Under the pieces are notes generated by a model, which did no database searches, was not told where the DNA came from, and saw nothing but the letters and a program-made list of their open reading frames with translations. A DNA stretch of 64,000 bases, taken from NCBI GenBank assembly GCA_963846565.1, contig CAWJWL010000003.1:558001-622000 (forward strand), read 5' to 3'. Below are positions 15,322 to 23,108 of this stretch, piece by piece. The position numbers and the translations under genes were made by a program. Origin of the DNA: WHSW01 sp963846565 (GTDB lineage Bacteria; Actinomycetota; Thermoleophilia; Solirubrobacterales; 70-9). Every line of letters begins with the position of its first letter. Within the stretch, counting starts at the first letter, position 1.

Positions 15322-16107
15322 TTAGTTGCGGTGCCCCAGGAGGGCCGCGGCGATCTCGAGGTCCTCTGGCGTCGTGATCTTGAAGTTGGCGGCGGGCGCG
15401 CGATGGACGCGGACCCGTCCCCCCCGCCGTTCGACGAGGGCGGCGTCGTCGGTGGCGGTTTCGAGATCGGCGTCCGGGCTCTCGAGGGCCTCGCGGAGGC
15501 CGGCGACGCGGAAGACCTGCGGCGTTTGCGCGGCCCACAGTTGCGAGCGGTCCTCCGTCGCCGAGATCAGAGCACTTTCGCCCACGCGCTTCACGGTGTC
15601 GGTGATCGGGGCCGCAGCGATCACCCCGGCCGCGTCCGCATCCGCCTCGAGCGCCGCACAGCACGAGTCGATCAGGGAGGAGGTCACGAACGGCCGGGCG
15701 CCATCGTGAACGCAGACGATCTCGGCGTCGGGCTCAACCTCCGCCAGCATCGCCCTCACCGACTCGGCACGCGTCGCGCCGCCGTCGATCACGGAGACCG
15801 CGAGCCCATCCGGTGCCGGCAGCGTCTCGAACGCACTCCGCTTCGCCGGCGGCGCGGCGATCAGCGCGCGCCCGACGGCGCGTGACTCCGCAAAAGCGTC
15901 GAGGCACCAGGCGACGAGCGGGCGGCCGCCGACCTCCACGAGCGCCTTCGGGCCGCCGGCTCCGAGCCTCTCTCCGGAGCCGGCGGCCGCGATCAGCGCA
16001 ACTACGCTGCCCGCCCTCGCGTCAGGCAGTGGCCTTGGCGCCGAAGCGCTCCTCGAGAAGGCCGTCGATGTACTCCTCGGCGCCGTCTTCGTCCTTGTCG
16101 AGCGCAT
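15322..16107 (-). CDS. ispD: 2-C-methyl-D-erythritol 4-phosphate cytidylyltransferase
   Basis: The enzyme couples CTP to methylerythritol phosphate. The conserved core begins VVALIAAAGSGERLG, followed by GPKALVEVGGRPLVAW, GGATRAESVRAML, VCVHDGARPFV, AAPITDTVKRV, LWAAQTPQVFR and the C-terminal NFKITTPEDLEIAAALL. The start is uncertain. The only ATG (16105-16107) lies 86 bases inside carD and adds about 35 non-homologous residues. Between it and the core there is no ATG, GTG or TTG, only a CTG at 16027-16029. I give the ATG form but believe the true protein starts near 16000. It follows carD directly, as in mycobacteria. Confidence 0.92.
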   Translation of the reverse strand: MRSTRTKTAPRSTSTAFSRSASAPRPLPDARAGSVVALIAAAGSGERLGAGGPKALVEVGGRPLVAWCLDAFAESRAVGRALIAAPPAKRSAFETLPAPDGLAVSVIDGGATRAESVRAMLAEVEPDAEIVCVHDGARPFVTSSLIDSCCAALEADADAAGVIAAAPITDTVKRVGESALISATEDRSQLWAAQTPQVFRVAGLREALESPDADLETATDDAALVERRGGRVRVHRAPAANFKITTPEDLEIAAALLGHRN

Positions 16108-16579
16108 ACATGAACTCGGAGGCGAGGATCTTCTTCGCCCGCGTGTACATCTGCTTCTCGCCGGTTGAGAGACCCTTCTCCCACTCGCGGATTGCGAGGT
16201 TGCGAACCACCTCGGCGAGCTCGTAGACGTCGCCCGTCTTGATCTTCTCTCGGTTGTACTTGAACCGCCTGTTCCAGTTCTTAGGCATCTCCGACACCTC
16301 GCCGGTGAGCACGTCGATCACCCGGCGGACCTGGTCCTCGTTGATCACCCTGCGTAGTCCGGCAAGGTGCGCGTTGTCGCACGGCACCATCACGGTCATG
16401 TCGTTGTGCAGGATCTTGATCGTCAGGTAGTCCTTGGCCTCCCCCATCATGTCGCGCGACTCCTTCTTCAGCACGACGCCGGCCCCATGGTGCGGGTAGA
16501 CCACGTTGTCTCCCTCCTCGAACTCGCACACGGCCGGCTCTACGAGCTCGAGGTCCTCCTCTCCTACCGATTCCTCCAC
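16022..16579 (-). CDS. carD: CarD family RNA polymerase-binding transcription regulator
   Basis: A 185-residue CarD. The N-terminal RNA-polymerase-interaction (Tudor-like) domain reads FEEGDNVVYPHHGAGVVLKK and DYLTIKILHNDMTVMVPCDN. The C-terminal DNA-binding helical domain reads NWNRRFKYNREKIKTGDVYE, LAEVVRNLAIREWEKGLSTG and EKQMYTRAKKILASEFMYAL, with the conserved tryptophan that props open the promoter bubble. CarD binds the RNAP beta subunit and stabilises open complexes, chiefly at rRNA promoters. About 20 acidic residues precede the core. It lies between disA and ispD; carD-ispD adjacency matches mycobacteria. Confidence 0.96.
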   Translation of the reverse strand: MEESVGEEDLELVEPAVCEFEEGDNVVYPHHGAGVVLKKESRDMMGEAKDYLTIKILHNDMTVMVPCDNAHLAGLRRVINEDQVRRVIDVLTGEVSEMPKNWNRRFKYNREKIKTGDVYELAEVVRNLAIREWEKGLSTGEKQMYTRAKKILASEFMYALDKDEDGAEEYIDGLLEERFGAKATA

Positions 16580-16639
16580 AGCTAGATCGGTGATGTCTTC
16601 CTCCTCTCCTAGCGACGGCCGCTTCCGCGGCCGTCTGGT

Positions 16640-17743
16640 TCACCCATAGCGGTCGACGAGGTCGACCTCCTGGAGCCTGCGCAGCCCTTCGCGAATCTCC
16701 TTCGCGCGGGCTTCGCCGACCCCCTCGACCGCCTCCAGGTCGCCGTCGGATGCACCGAGCAGCGCATCGAGGTCGCCGAAGTGGTTGACCACTTTCTGTG
16801 CGACCAGGCGTGGCAGGCGGGGAACGTTCGAGAGCGCACGGTAACCGCGCGGCGATACGGCAAAGTCGAGCGTGTTCGTCTTGCGGTCGTAGCCGAGTAG
16901 CTCCGCCAGCCGGCCGAAGTCGAGCAGCTCCGTGTGCGTGAGCTCGGCGAGGTCGGAGAGCGTCTCCTCGATCCTGCGCTCCTCATCGACGGCCGAGTAG
17001 TCGCGAACGAGCGCGCCACGATCGGCCATCACGCCGACGACGGTCTCCTCGAGCTGCATCTCGATCAGGCGCCCCTCGGAGCCGAGCTCGATGATGTACC
17101 GCTCGACCTCGGTCGCCATCCGGGTGACGAGCTCGGCGCGCTGGAGAGCGGAGAGCATGTCGTAGAGGGCGACGCCCCCGGCGAACTCGAGCGCGGTCAG
17201 CCGGGCCGAGATCTGGTCGAGACGCGAGCGGTACTTCTCCAGCGTCGCGAGTCCCTGATTGGCCTTCGAGAGCACGGTCGGGATGTCCTCGAGGATGTAC
17301 TTGGTCCCGTCGACGTAGAGGGAGACGACGTCTCGCCGCTGGGAGATCGCAATTACGAGCGCATTCGTCTGCTTCGAGACACGCTCGGCTGTCCGGTGGC
17401 GAGTCCCCGTCTCCATCGAAAGGATGGTCGGGTCCGGCATCAGCTGCACGTTCGCCCACGAGATCCTGCTCGCGTCGGCGGGGAGCACGATGGCGCCGTC
17501 CATCTTCGCCACCTGGTAGAGCAGCGCGGGCGTGTAGTCGACGTCGAGCTTGATCCCACCCGAGAACAGGAACGAGACCTCGTCGGTGTCGGCGATCAGG
17601 ATCAGGCCGCCCGTGCGCGCGTGGACGATGTTGTCGATCCCCTCGCGAAGTGGGGTCCCGGGGGCGACGGCGTCGAGGGCGCGCAGAAGTGGAGGGTCCT
17701 GACGCGCTTCCAGCTCGTTCAGCTCATCCCCGACGTGCGGCAC
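16640..17743 (-). CDS. disA: DNA integrity scanning protein DisA, diadenylate cyclase
   Basis: A 367-residue DisA starting at GTG. The N-terminal DAC domain carries the c-di-AMP synthase motifs KMDGAIVLPAD (DGA) and ETGTRHRTAERVSKQT (RHR). The central helical spine follows (YRSRLDQISARLTALEF and on). The C-terminal helix-hairpin-helix DNA-binding domain includes LRRLPRL-like text read here as YRALSNVPRLPRLVAQKVVN and GVGEARAKEIREGL. It forms an octamer that makes c-di-AMP while scanning DNA for branched structures. It lies next to radA, whose product restrains DisA in Bacillus. Confidence 0.96.
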   Translation of the reverse strand: MPHVGDELNELEARQDPPLLRALDAVAPGTPLREGIDNIVHARTGGLILIADTDEVSFLFSGGIKLDVDYTPALLYQVAKMDGAIVLPADASRISWANVQLMPDPTILSMETGTRHRTAERVSKQTNALVIAISQRRDVVSLYVDGTKYILEDIPTVLSKANQGLATLEKYRSRLDQISARLTALEFAGGVALYDMLSALQRAELVTRMATEVERYIIELGSEGRLIEMQLEETVVGVMADRGALVRDYSAVDEERRIEETLSDLAELTHTELLDFGRLAELLGYDRKTNTLDFAVSPRGYRALSNVPRLPRLVAQKVVNHFGDLDALLGASDGDLEAVEGVGEARAKEIREGLRRLQEVDLVDRYG

Positions 17744-17831
17744 TTGTCCATGATGGCAAAGAGCCGATTCGCCGGGCGTACAGGGGAATCCCGTGTGGAG
17801 TGATCGGGTTTAGCGTTGTCAAGCGCCGGCG

Positions 17832-19220
17832 CTAAGCAGCTCGCCGCGCAACGCCGCGCTCACGCTTGATCGCCGACAGCGCCTCGCGAAGTGTCTTCAC
17901 CGGGCGCAGGCCCTCGAGGCGTTCGGTGGCCGCTGGAGCGAGGACCGGGGCGAGGCCGAACTTGCGCGCCTCGGCGAGGCGGCGGTCGGCGTGGCCGACC
18001 GTCCGGAGCTCCCCGGTAAGGCCGACCTCGCCGAAGCAGGCGAGCGGCCGGCCCTCCGGCCCCGCGAGCGGCTCGCCCGCATGCGCCGAGGCGACGGCGA
18101 GCGCGACCGCGAGATCTGCGCCGGGCTCGTCGATGCGAACGCCGCCGGCGACGTTGACGAAGACGTCGGCGCCGGCGAGGGACGGGCCCCGGTTGCGGGC
18201 GAGAACGGCGAGCACCATCGCCAGGCGGTTGCGGTCGATCCCGGTCGCGTTTCGCCGCGGCGGCACGACCTCGGTCGGCGCCACGAGCGCCTGCACCTCG
18301 ACGAGCAGCGGGCGGGTGCCCTCCATGGAGGCGAGGACGACGGACCCGGGCGCGCCGCTCGCTTCGCCGACGAAGCGGGCCGAGGGATCGAGCACCTCGA
18401 CGAGCCCGCCGGCGCGCATCTCGAAGACGCCGACCTCGCTCGTCGCCCCGAAGCGGTTCTTGAGCGCCCGCACGGTGCGAAAGCTGCGCTCGCGCTCGCC
18501 CTCGAAGAAGAGCACGCAGTCGACCAGGTGCTCGAGCACTCGCGGTCCTGCGACCGCCCCGTCCTTGGTCACGTGCCCGACCAGGATCACCGCGCAGTCG
18601 AGCCGCTTCGCGAGCCCCATGATCGCGTTCGCCGCCTCGCGCACCTGCCCGACGGAGCCGGGAGCGCCGGACATCCCCGTCACGTGCATGGTCTGGATCG
18701 AGTCGATGACGCAGACATCCGGGCGCTCGGCCTCGAGCGTCCCGAGCACGGTCTCGAGCGATGTCTCCGAGAGCGCCGGCACGGCGAGCGCACCCTCGCC
18801 CAGCCGCTGCGCTCGCAGCTTCACCTGGGCCGCCGACTCCTCGCCGGAGACGTAGAGGGTCCGCCGGCCGGCAGCCGCGAGGTTGCCGAGCGCCATCCCG
18901 GTCAGGGTCGACTTGCCGATCCCGGGCGCGCCACCCAGGAGGACGAGCGAGCCCGGGACGAGGCCGCCCCCGAGCACGCGATCGAGCTCGGCGATCCCGG
19001 TCACCAGGCGCTGGACCTCCGGCGCGGAGACATCACGCAGCGCCACCGGCCGCGCCGCCTTTCCGGCAGCCCCAGCCCGCCCGCGGCGGGAACGACCGGA
19101 GCCACCGGTCTCGCCCCGCGTCTCGACCAGCGTGTTCCACTCGCCGCACCCCGCGCACTGGCCCGACCAGGCGAGCGCTTCGTGGGCGCAGGACTGGCAG
19201 ACGTAGGTTGAACGGGCCAC
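17832..19220 (-). CDS. radA: DNA repair protein RadA
   Basis: A 462-residue RadA starting at GTG 19218-19220; the open frame extends far upstream but only as non-homologous sequence. Domains in order: a C4 zinc finger (YVCQSCAHEALAWSGQCAGC), a RecA-like ATPase with Walker A GGAPGIGKSTL and Walker B VCVIDSIQTM, the RadA-specific KNRFGATSEVGVF motif, and a C-terminal Lon-like domain (GGVRIDEPGADLAVALAVAS). RadA is a hexameric helicase-like protein for branch migration in recombination. The radA-disA adjacency is conserved from Bacillus to Mycobacterium. Confidence 0.96.
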   Translation of the reverse strand: MARSTYVCQSCAHEALAWSGQCAGCGEWNTLVETRGETGGSGRSRRGRAGAAGKAARPVALRDVSAPEVQRLVTGIAELDRVLGGGLVPGSLVLLGGAPGIGKSTLTGMALGNLAAAGRRTLYVSGEESAAQVKLRAQRLGEGALAVPALSETSLETVLGTLEAERPDVCVIDSIQTMHVTGMSGAPGSVGQVREAANAIMGLAKRLDCAVILVGHVTKDGAVAGPRVLEHLVDCVLFFEGERERSFRTVRALKNRFGATSEVGVFEMRAGGLVEVLDPSARFVGEASGAPGSVVLASMEGTRPLLVEVQALVAPTEVVPPRRNATGIDRNRLAMVLAVLARNRGPSLAGADVFVNVAGGVRIDEPGADLAVALAVASAHAGEPLAGPEGRPLACFGEVGLTGELRTVGHADRRLAEARKFGLAPVLAPAATERLEGLRPVKTLREALSAIKRERGVARRAA

Positions 19221-19295
19221 GAGTGCGATCGTACGCACGAGACCCGACGACTCAACCGGCGCACGTGTCGACTTCGTCCCGCACAATGCGCGACT

Positions 19296-21170
19296 GTGGA
19301 ACGGGTGTCCCAGATCCGGCGGTTCACGACGTTGACAATCGCGGCGCTCGCCGCGGCGGCCGTCTGCGCCGCCGGCGCGCAGGCGTTTGACCCGGCGCTC
19401 GAGGTGAAGAACTTCGCCAAGACCACGGAGCGCATGACCTACGTCACGCTCACCCCCGAGTTCCAGGCGCGCCTGATCCAGGCCGACGCCGAGAACCTCG
19501 CCAGCTTCGTCCAAATCCCACTCAGCGACCCGGAGCGTGTCTACGCCGGCAACGTCTGCGCCAACGGCGGCCAGGAGTGCGCGGGAGACGTTCGCTTCTA
19601 CGACTGGACGGACACCGGCTTCGGCACCAGGACGCCGGTCCTCTTCACTGCCCGCAACGGATCGACGATCTCGGGCAACGTCTGGGCGGCCAAGGGCGGG
19701 CCCGCGAAGAAGCCCCTGGTCGTGATCACGAACGGCTCGGTGCAGGCGCCGGAGCAGCTCTACTGGGGTCAGGCGGCCGTGCTCGCCAAGCACGGCTACG
19801 TCGTCCTCACCTATGACCCGCAGGGCCAGGGCCGCTCCGACACCTTCGGCGAGGGCACCGACCTGCTCGACGGCGTCCCCTCGCAGGAGGGGCGCCCGTT
19901 CTACGACAACACCGAGGACGCGCTCGACTTCGCGCTCTCGACCCCGGCGAACCCGTATGACCCGCGGAAGAGCTGCACCTCCGGAACCGACCACTCGCCG
20001 AAGCAGACCCGCCGCGTCGCCGCCGGCCTCAACGCCGCCTTCAACCCGCTCCACAACCTGGTCGACCCGAAGCGGGTCGGCATCGCCGGGCACTCCCTCG
20101 GCGCCGCCGCGGTCTCCTACGTCGGCCAGATCGACCCGCGCGTCGACGCGATCGCCGGCTGGGACAACCTGCGCGCCCCGCAGTCCAATCCTCCGGCGTG
20201 CGGCTCCGGCGCCGCGCCGCGCCCGGCGTCGCCGCCGATCACGAAGCCGGCGGTCGGGATCTCCAACGACTACGGGATCGTCGCCACGCCGAACACGTCG
20301 GATCCGGACCCGCAGAGCGGCAACGCCGCATTCGCCGACTACAAGGCGGCGGGCGTCGACTCGCTTCAGTTCCACGTCCGCGGCGGCACCCACTTCGAGT
20401 CGTCGTTCATCCCGGGGATGACCACGGCGGTCCTCGGTCTCGCCTCGCTGCGCGGCGCCGACATGGTCGCCTGGTACACGACCGCGTGGTTCGACAAGTA
20501 CGTCAAGTGCGACGACGCGTCGAAATGCGAGAAGGACGCCGACCGGCGCCTGCTGACCGATCGGTGGCGAAACGACCTGCGCAGCGGCCAGATCGACCTC
20601 AACAAGGATCCGAACGCGTACTCGTTCTACCGCCGCTCACGCTTCGACCTGCTGACCGCCGCCGGAGCCGAGGTCATCTGCGATGACATGCGAGCCGGCT
20701 GCGCATCGATGGGCCCGGACGGTCTACCCGCCGGGTACGACTTCGTCGCCGACGCGTTCACGCCGCCAGACGACGCAGCCGCGGGCGGCGGGGCGCCGTG
20801 CGCACTGCCGCAGAAGGGGACGAAGGCCGCCGACACTCCGCAGAGCCTGCCGCCCTCGGGCTCCGGTGACGCGATTCGCGGTGAGGGCGGCAGCGATCGC
20901 CTGCGCGGCGCCGCCGGCGACGACTGCCTCTACGGCGCCCGCGGCAACGACCGCCTGCGCGGTGAGGAGGACCGCGACAAGCTCAAGGGCGGTCCCGGCC
21001 GCGACCGCCTCGTCGGCGGCGAGGGTAAGGACGAGCTTGGCGGCGGGGCCGGTGCGGACACGTTCCGGGCCAAGGACGGAGAGCGCGACCTGCTCAAGTG
21101 CGGTCCCGGCCGCGACACGGTGCGCGCCGACCGCGAGGACAAGCTCGGCGCGGGTTGCCCGCAGGGCTAG
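19296..21170 (+). CDS. Secreted alpha/beta hydrolase with C-terminal RTX-like glycine/aspartate repeats
   Basis: A 624-residue exported protein. A signal peptide (RRFTTLTIAALAAAAVCAAG, then AQA) ends near residue 30; GTG at 19305 is an alternative start. Residues about 100-440 are an alpha/beta hydrolase with VLTYDPQGQGRSDTFGEG and nucleophile elbow VGIAGHSLGAAAVS; a possible histidine is in VRGGTHFESSF. The last 100 residues carry degenerate nonapeptide repeats (GGSDRLRGAAGDDCLYGARG, NDRLRGEEDRDKLKGGPGRD) like calcium-binding RTX repeats. The likely role is an extracellular esterase or lipase; the substrate is unknown. A second repeat protein follows. Confidence 0.78.
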   Translation: MERVSQIRRFTTLTIAALAAAAVCAAGAQAFDPALEVKNFAKTTERMTYVTLTPEFQARLIQADAENLASFVQIPLSDPERVYAGNVCANGGQECAGDVRFYDWTDTGFGTRTPVLFTARNGSTISGNVWAAKGGPAKKPLVVITNGSVQAPEQLYWGQAAVLAKHGYVVLTYDPQGQGRSDTFGEGTDLLDGVPSQEGRPFYDNTEDALDFALSTPANPYDPRKSCTSGTDHSPKQTRRVAAGLNAAFNPLHNLVDPKRVGIAGHSLGAAAVSYVGQIDPRVDAIAGWDNLRAPQSNPPACGSGAAPRPASPPITKPAVGISNDYGIVATPNTSDPDPQSGNAAFADYKAAGVDSLQFHVRGGTHFESSFIPGMTTAVLGLASLRGADMVAWYTTAWFDKYVKCDDASKCEKDADRRLLTDRWRNDLRSGQIDLNKDPNAYSFYRRSRFDLLTAAGAEVICDDMRAGCASMGPDGLPAGYDFVADAFTPPDDAAAGGGAPCALPQKGTKAADTPQSLPPSGSGDAIRGEGGSDRLRGAAGDDCLYGARGNDRLRGEEDRDKLKGGPGRDRLVGGEGKDELGGGAGADTFRAKDGERDLLKCGPGRDTVRADREDKLGAGCPQG

Positions 21171-21233
21171 GCACGGGCGTGGCGGTGGTAGGCTGCGCAT
21201 CGATCGTCGGCGATGAGCGGAGGGGACGAGACG

Positions 21234-22109
21234 ATGCGAGGACGGACCGTCCGGGGAATGCTGGCCTGCTTGGGGGCCTGCCTGATCTCTGCGGGAGCTG
21301 TCGGAGCGGCGAGCGCGGCGATCACGGAGAAGAGCGATTTCGATGCCTCGACGGACGGCTGGACGGTCCAGGGCGACGTCTCGGGGCCGGCAACTCACGT
21401 CGCCACCGGCGGCAACCCGAACGGACATGTCTCGGTGATCGACTCGACGGTCGGAGGCGTCATGTACTGGAACGCCCCGGCGAAGTTCCTCGGTAACCAG
21501 CAGAACAAGTATGGCGGCCGCTTGACCTTCGACTTGCGGCAGTCGCTGACGGACAGCCAGTTCGACACCGAGGATGTGCGCCTCGCCGGCGCCGGGCTGA
21601 CGCTGGTTGGCGACATCGTCGCCCCGACGACCGCGTTCACGCACTACGTCCTGCCCCTACGCGCAGCGTATTGGGTCAAGAGCGGCACCGCGACCCCACC
21701 CACCACCGCCGAGCTCAAGGCAGTGCTCGGCGCGGTCACCTCGCTTCAGATCCGCGCCGAGTACCGCACGGGCCCCGACACGGACGATCTCGACAACGTC
21801 GTCCTCACCAGCTGCGCGATCGTGGGCACCGCCTTCAACGACGTCCTCTCCGGGACGTCGGACGACGACGCCGTCTGTGGACTCGCCGGCGACGACCAGC
21901 TCAGCGGCCGCAGCGGCAACGACACCCTCTACGGCGACGAGGGCAGCGACAGCCTCTTCGGCCAGAGCGGCGACGACCGCCTGTTCGGCGGCATCGGCAA
22001 CGACACGCTGAACGGAGGGGCAGACATCGACTCCCTGTTCGGCCAGGGCGGCACCGACACGTGCGTGTCGGCCGCAAACGACGCCGGGGTCACCGGCTGC
22101 GAGCTGTAG
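21234..22109 (+). CDS. Secreted protein with laminin-B/jelly-roll-like domain and RTX-like repeats
   Basis: The ATG at 21234 has a good GGAGGGG site 9 bases upstream; an ATG seven codons earlier is less likely. The 291-residue product has a signal peptide (MRGRTVRGMLACLGACLISA, then GAVGAASA), a domain of about 170 residues resembling laminin B (domain IV) modules (FDASTDGWTVQGD, YGGRLTFDLRQS, LQIRAEYRTGPDTDDLDNVV), and about six RTX-like repeats (DDQLSGRSGNDTLYGDEGSD). The C-terminus has two cysteines. A surface or matrix protein that binds calcium is a reasonable guess. It lies just downstream of the secreted hydrolase. Confidence 0.72.
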   Translation: MRGRTVRGMLACLGACLISAGAVGAASAAITEKSDFDASTDGWTVQGDVSGPATHVATGGNPNGHVSVIDSTVGGVMYWNAPAKFLGNQQNKYGGRLTFDLRQSLTDSQFDTEDVRLAGAGLTLVGDIVAPTTAFTHYVLPLRAAYWVKSGTATPPTTAELKAVLGAVTSLQIRAEYRTGPDTDDLDNVVLTSCAIVGTAFNDVLSGTSDDDAVCGLAGDDQLSGRSGNDTLYGDEGSDSLFGQSGDDRLFGGIGNDTLNGGADIDSLFGQGGTDTCVSAANDAGVTGCEL

Positions 22110-22120
22110 CGCCCGCCGCC

Positions 22121-22600
22121 CTAGAGCGGCTTGCAGTGTTGGAAGTCGAAGTTCCGCACCGGGCGCTCGGCCGCCTGCTCGAGCCCCGCGGCCTTCGCGT
22201 TCAGCCGCTCGGACTTGTCGAAGTGATGGCGCCGCAGCGCCCTCGCCGCGCGCACGCCGGTCGCGGTCGCGCGGAACTCGCGGCGTAGCCACTTCGCGAT
22301 CCGCTTGTGGTCCTGCCCCGGGCGAGGCAGGTGCGCCACCCGGCGGTAGCCCTGCCGCAGCTCGCGCCAGCCGCGGACGAACTCCCGCCCGGCGGCCTGG
22401 ATTCGGGGATGCTTCTTCGTCAGCAGACGCGTGCCGTGAGCGATCCTTCGTTTCGCGTCGTTTCGCTGCGGCTGGCAGATCTCGTCGGCTTGCTTGACGA
22501 ACTTCGCCCGCCCGCTCTTCTCCGACTCGGCAGCTGCGGCCGATGCCGTCGCGACCAGGATCCCGACGAGCACCGCGGCGAGCAAGCGGTTCGCGGTCAT
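22121..22600 (-). CDS. Small secreted two-cysteine protein, paralogue A
   Basis: A 159-residue protein with a clear signal peptide (MTANRLLAAVLVGILVATAS, then AAAAES). The mature part is basic and mostly helical, with FVKQADEICQPQRNDAKRR near the N-terminus and NFDFQHCKPL at the very end. It shares length, signal peptide and both cysteine motifs with the gene at 22624-23106, so the pair arose by tandem duplication; their internal helices have diverged strongly. The two cysteines could form a disulfide that closes a helical bundle. I do not recognise a function. Confidence 0.7.
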   Translation of the reverse strand: MTANRLLAAVLVGILVATASAAAAESEKSGRAKFVKQADEICQPQRNDAKRRIAHGTRLLTKKHPRIQAAGREFVRGWRELRQGYRRVAHLPRPGQDHKRIAKWLRREFRATATGVRAARALRRHHFDKSERLNAKAAGLEQAAERPVRNFDFQHCKPL

Positions 22601-22623
22601 GCGGGTGCGCGGGGTCCGGTTGC

Positions 22624-23106
22624 TCAGCTGCCGCCGCCGAGGCCGATGCAGTGGTCGATCTTGAACCCGCGCACGGATTTCTCCGCCTTGGTGTTGATCT
22701 GGATCGAGCGCCCGAAGAGACGCTCGGACGCGCTCAGGTCCTCGTTGCCGAGAGCCTTGCCCGACTTGATTGCGAGCTCGCTCGAGCGCTTGACTCCCTT
22801 TACGTACCGCGCGATCTTGCTCGCGTCGGCCGGCGGGGGCGTCAGTCCGTCGATCGAACGCGCGTCAGCGAGCTCGTGGCGAAAGACCTTGACGAAGAGC
22901 TTCCCGGCCTTGCCAAACTTCTGCGCCTCCGAGAGCTCGAGCGACTGCGCGAACCACTTCTTCTGCTGCGAGGCCTTCTGCTTGCAGATCGAGTCAGCTT
23001 GCTTGGACCATTGTTCGCGGGTCGGCTCCTCCCCGCCTGCGAGCGAGGCGGATGGGAGAGCGAGCACGAGCGTGAACGCGGCGAGGGCCGCGAGCCTGTT
23101 GCGCAC
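22624..23106 (-). CDS. Small secreted two-cysteine protein, paralogue B
   Basis: A 160-residue exported protein (MRNRLAALAAFTLVLALPSA signal, then SLAGG). It carries WSKQADSICKQKASQQKK and ends VRGFKIDHCIGLGGGS, the same cysteine-bearing motifs as the neighbour at 22121-22600. Between them are predicted helices with Lys/Glu. It lies 2 bases after the clpC stop and 23 bases before paralogue A, all on one strand, so it may be read from the clpC transcript. The function is unknown. Confidence 0.7.
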   Translation of the reverse strand: MRNRLAALAAFTLVLALPSASLAGGEEPTREQWSKQADSICKQKASQQKKWFAQSLELSEAQKFGKAGKLFVKVFRHELADARSIDGLTPPPADASKIARYVKGVKRSSELAIKSGKALGNEDLSASERLFGRSIQINTKAEKSVRGFKIDHCIGLGGGS

Positions 23107-23108
23107 GA

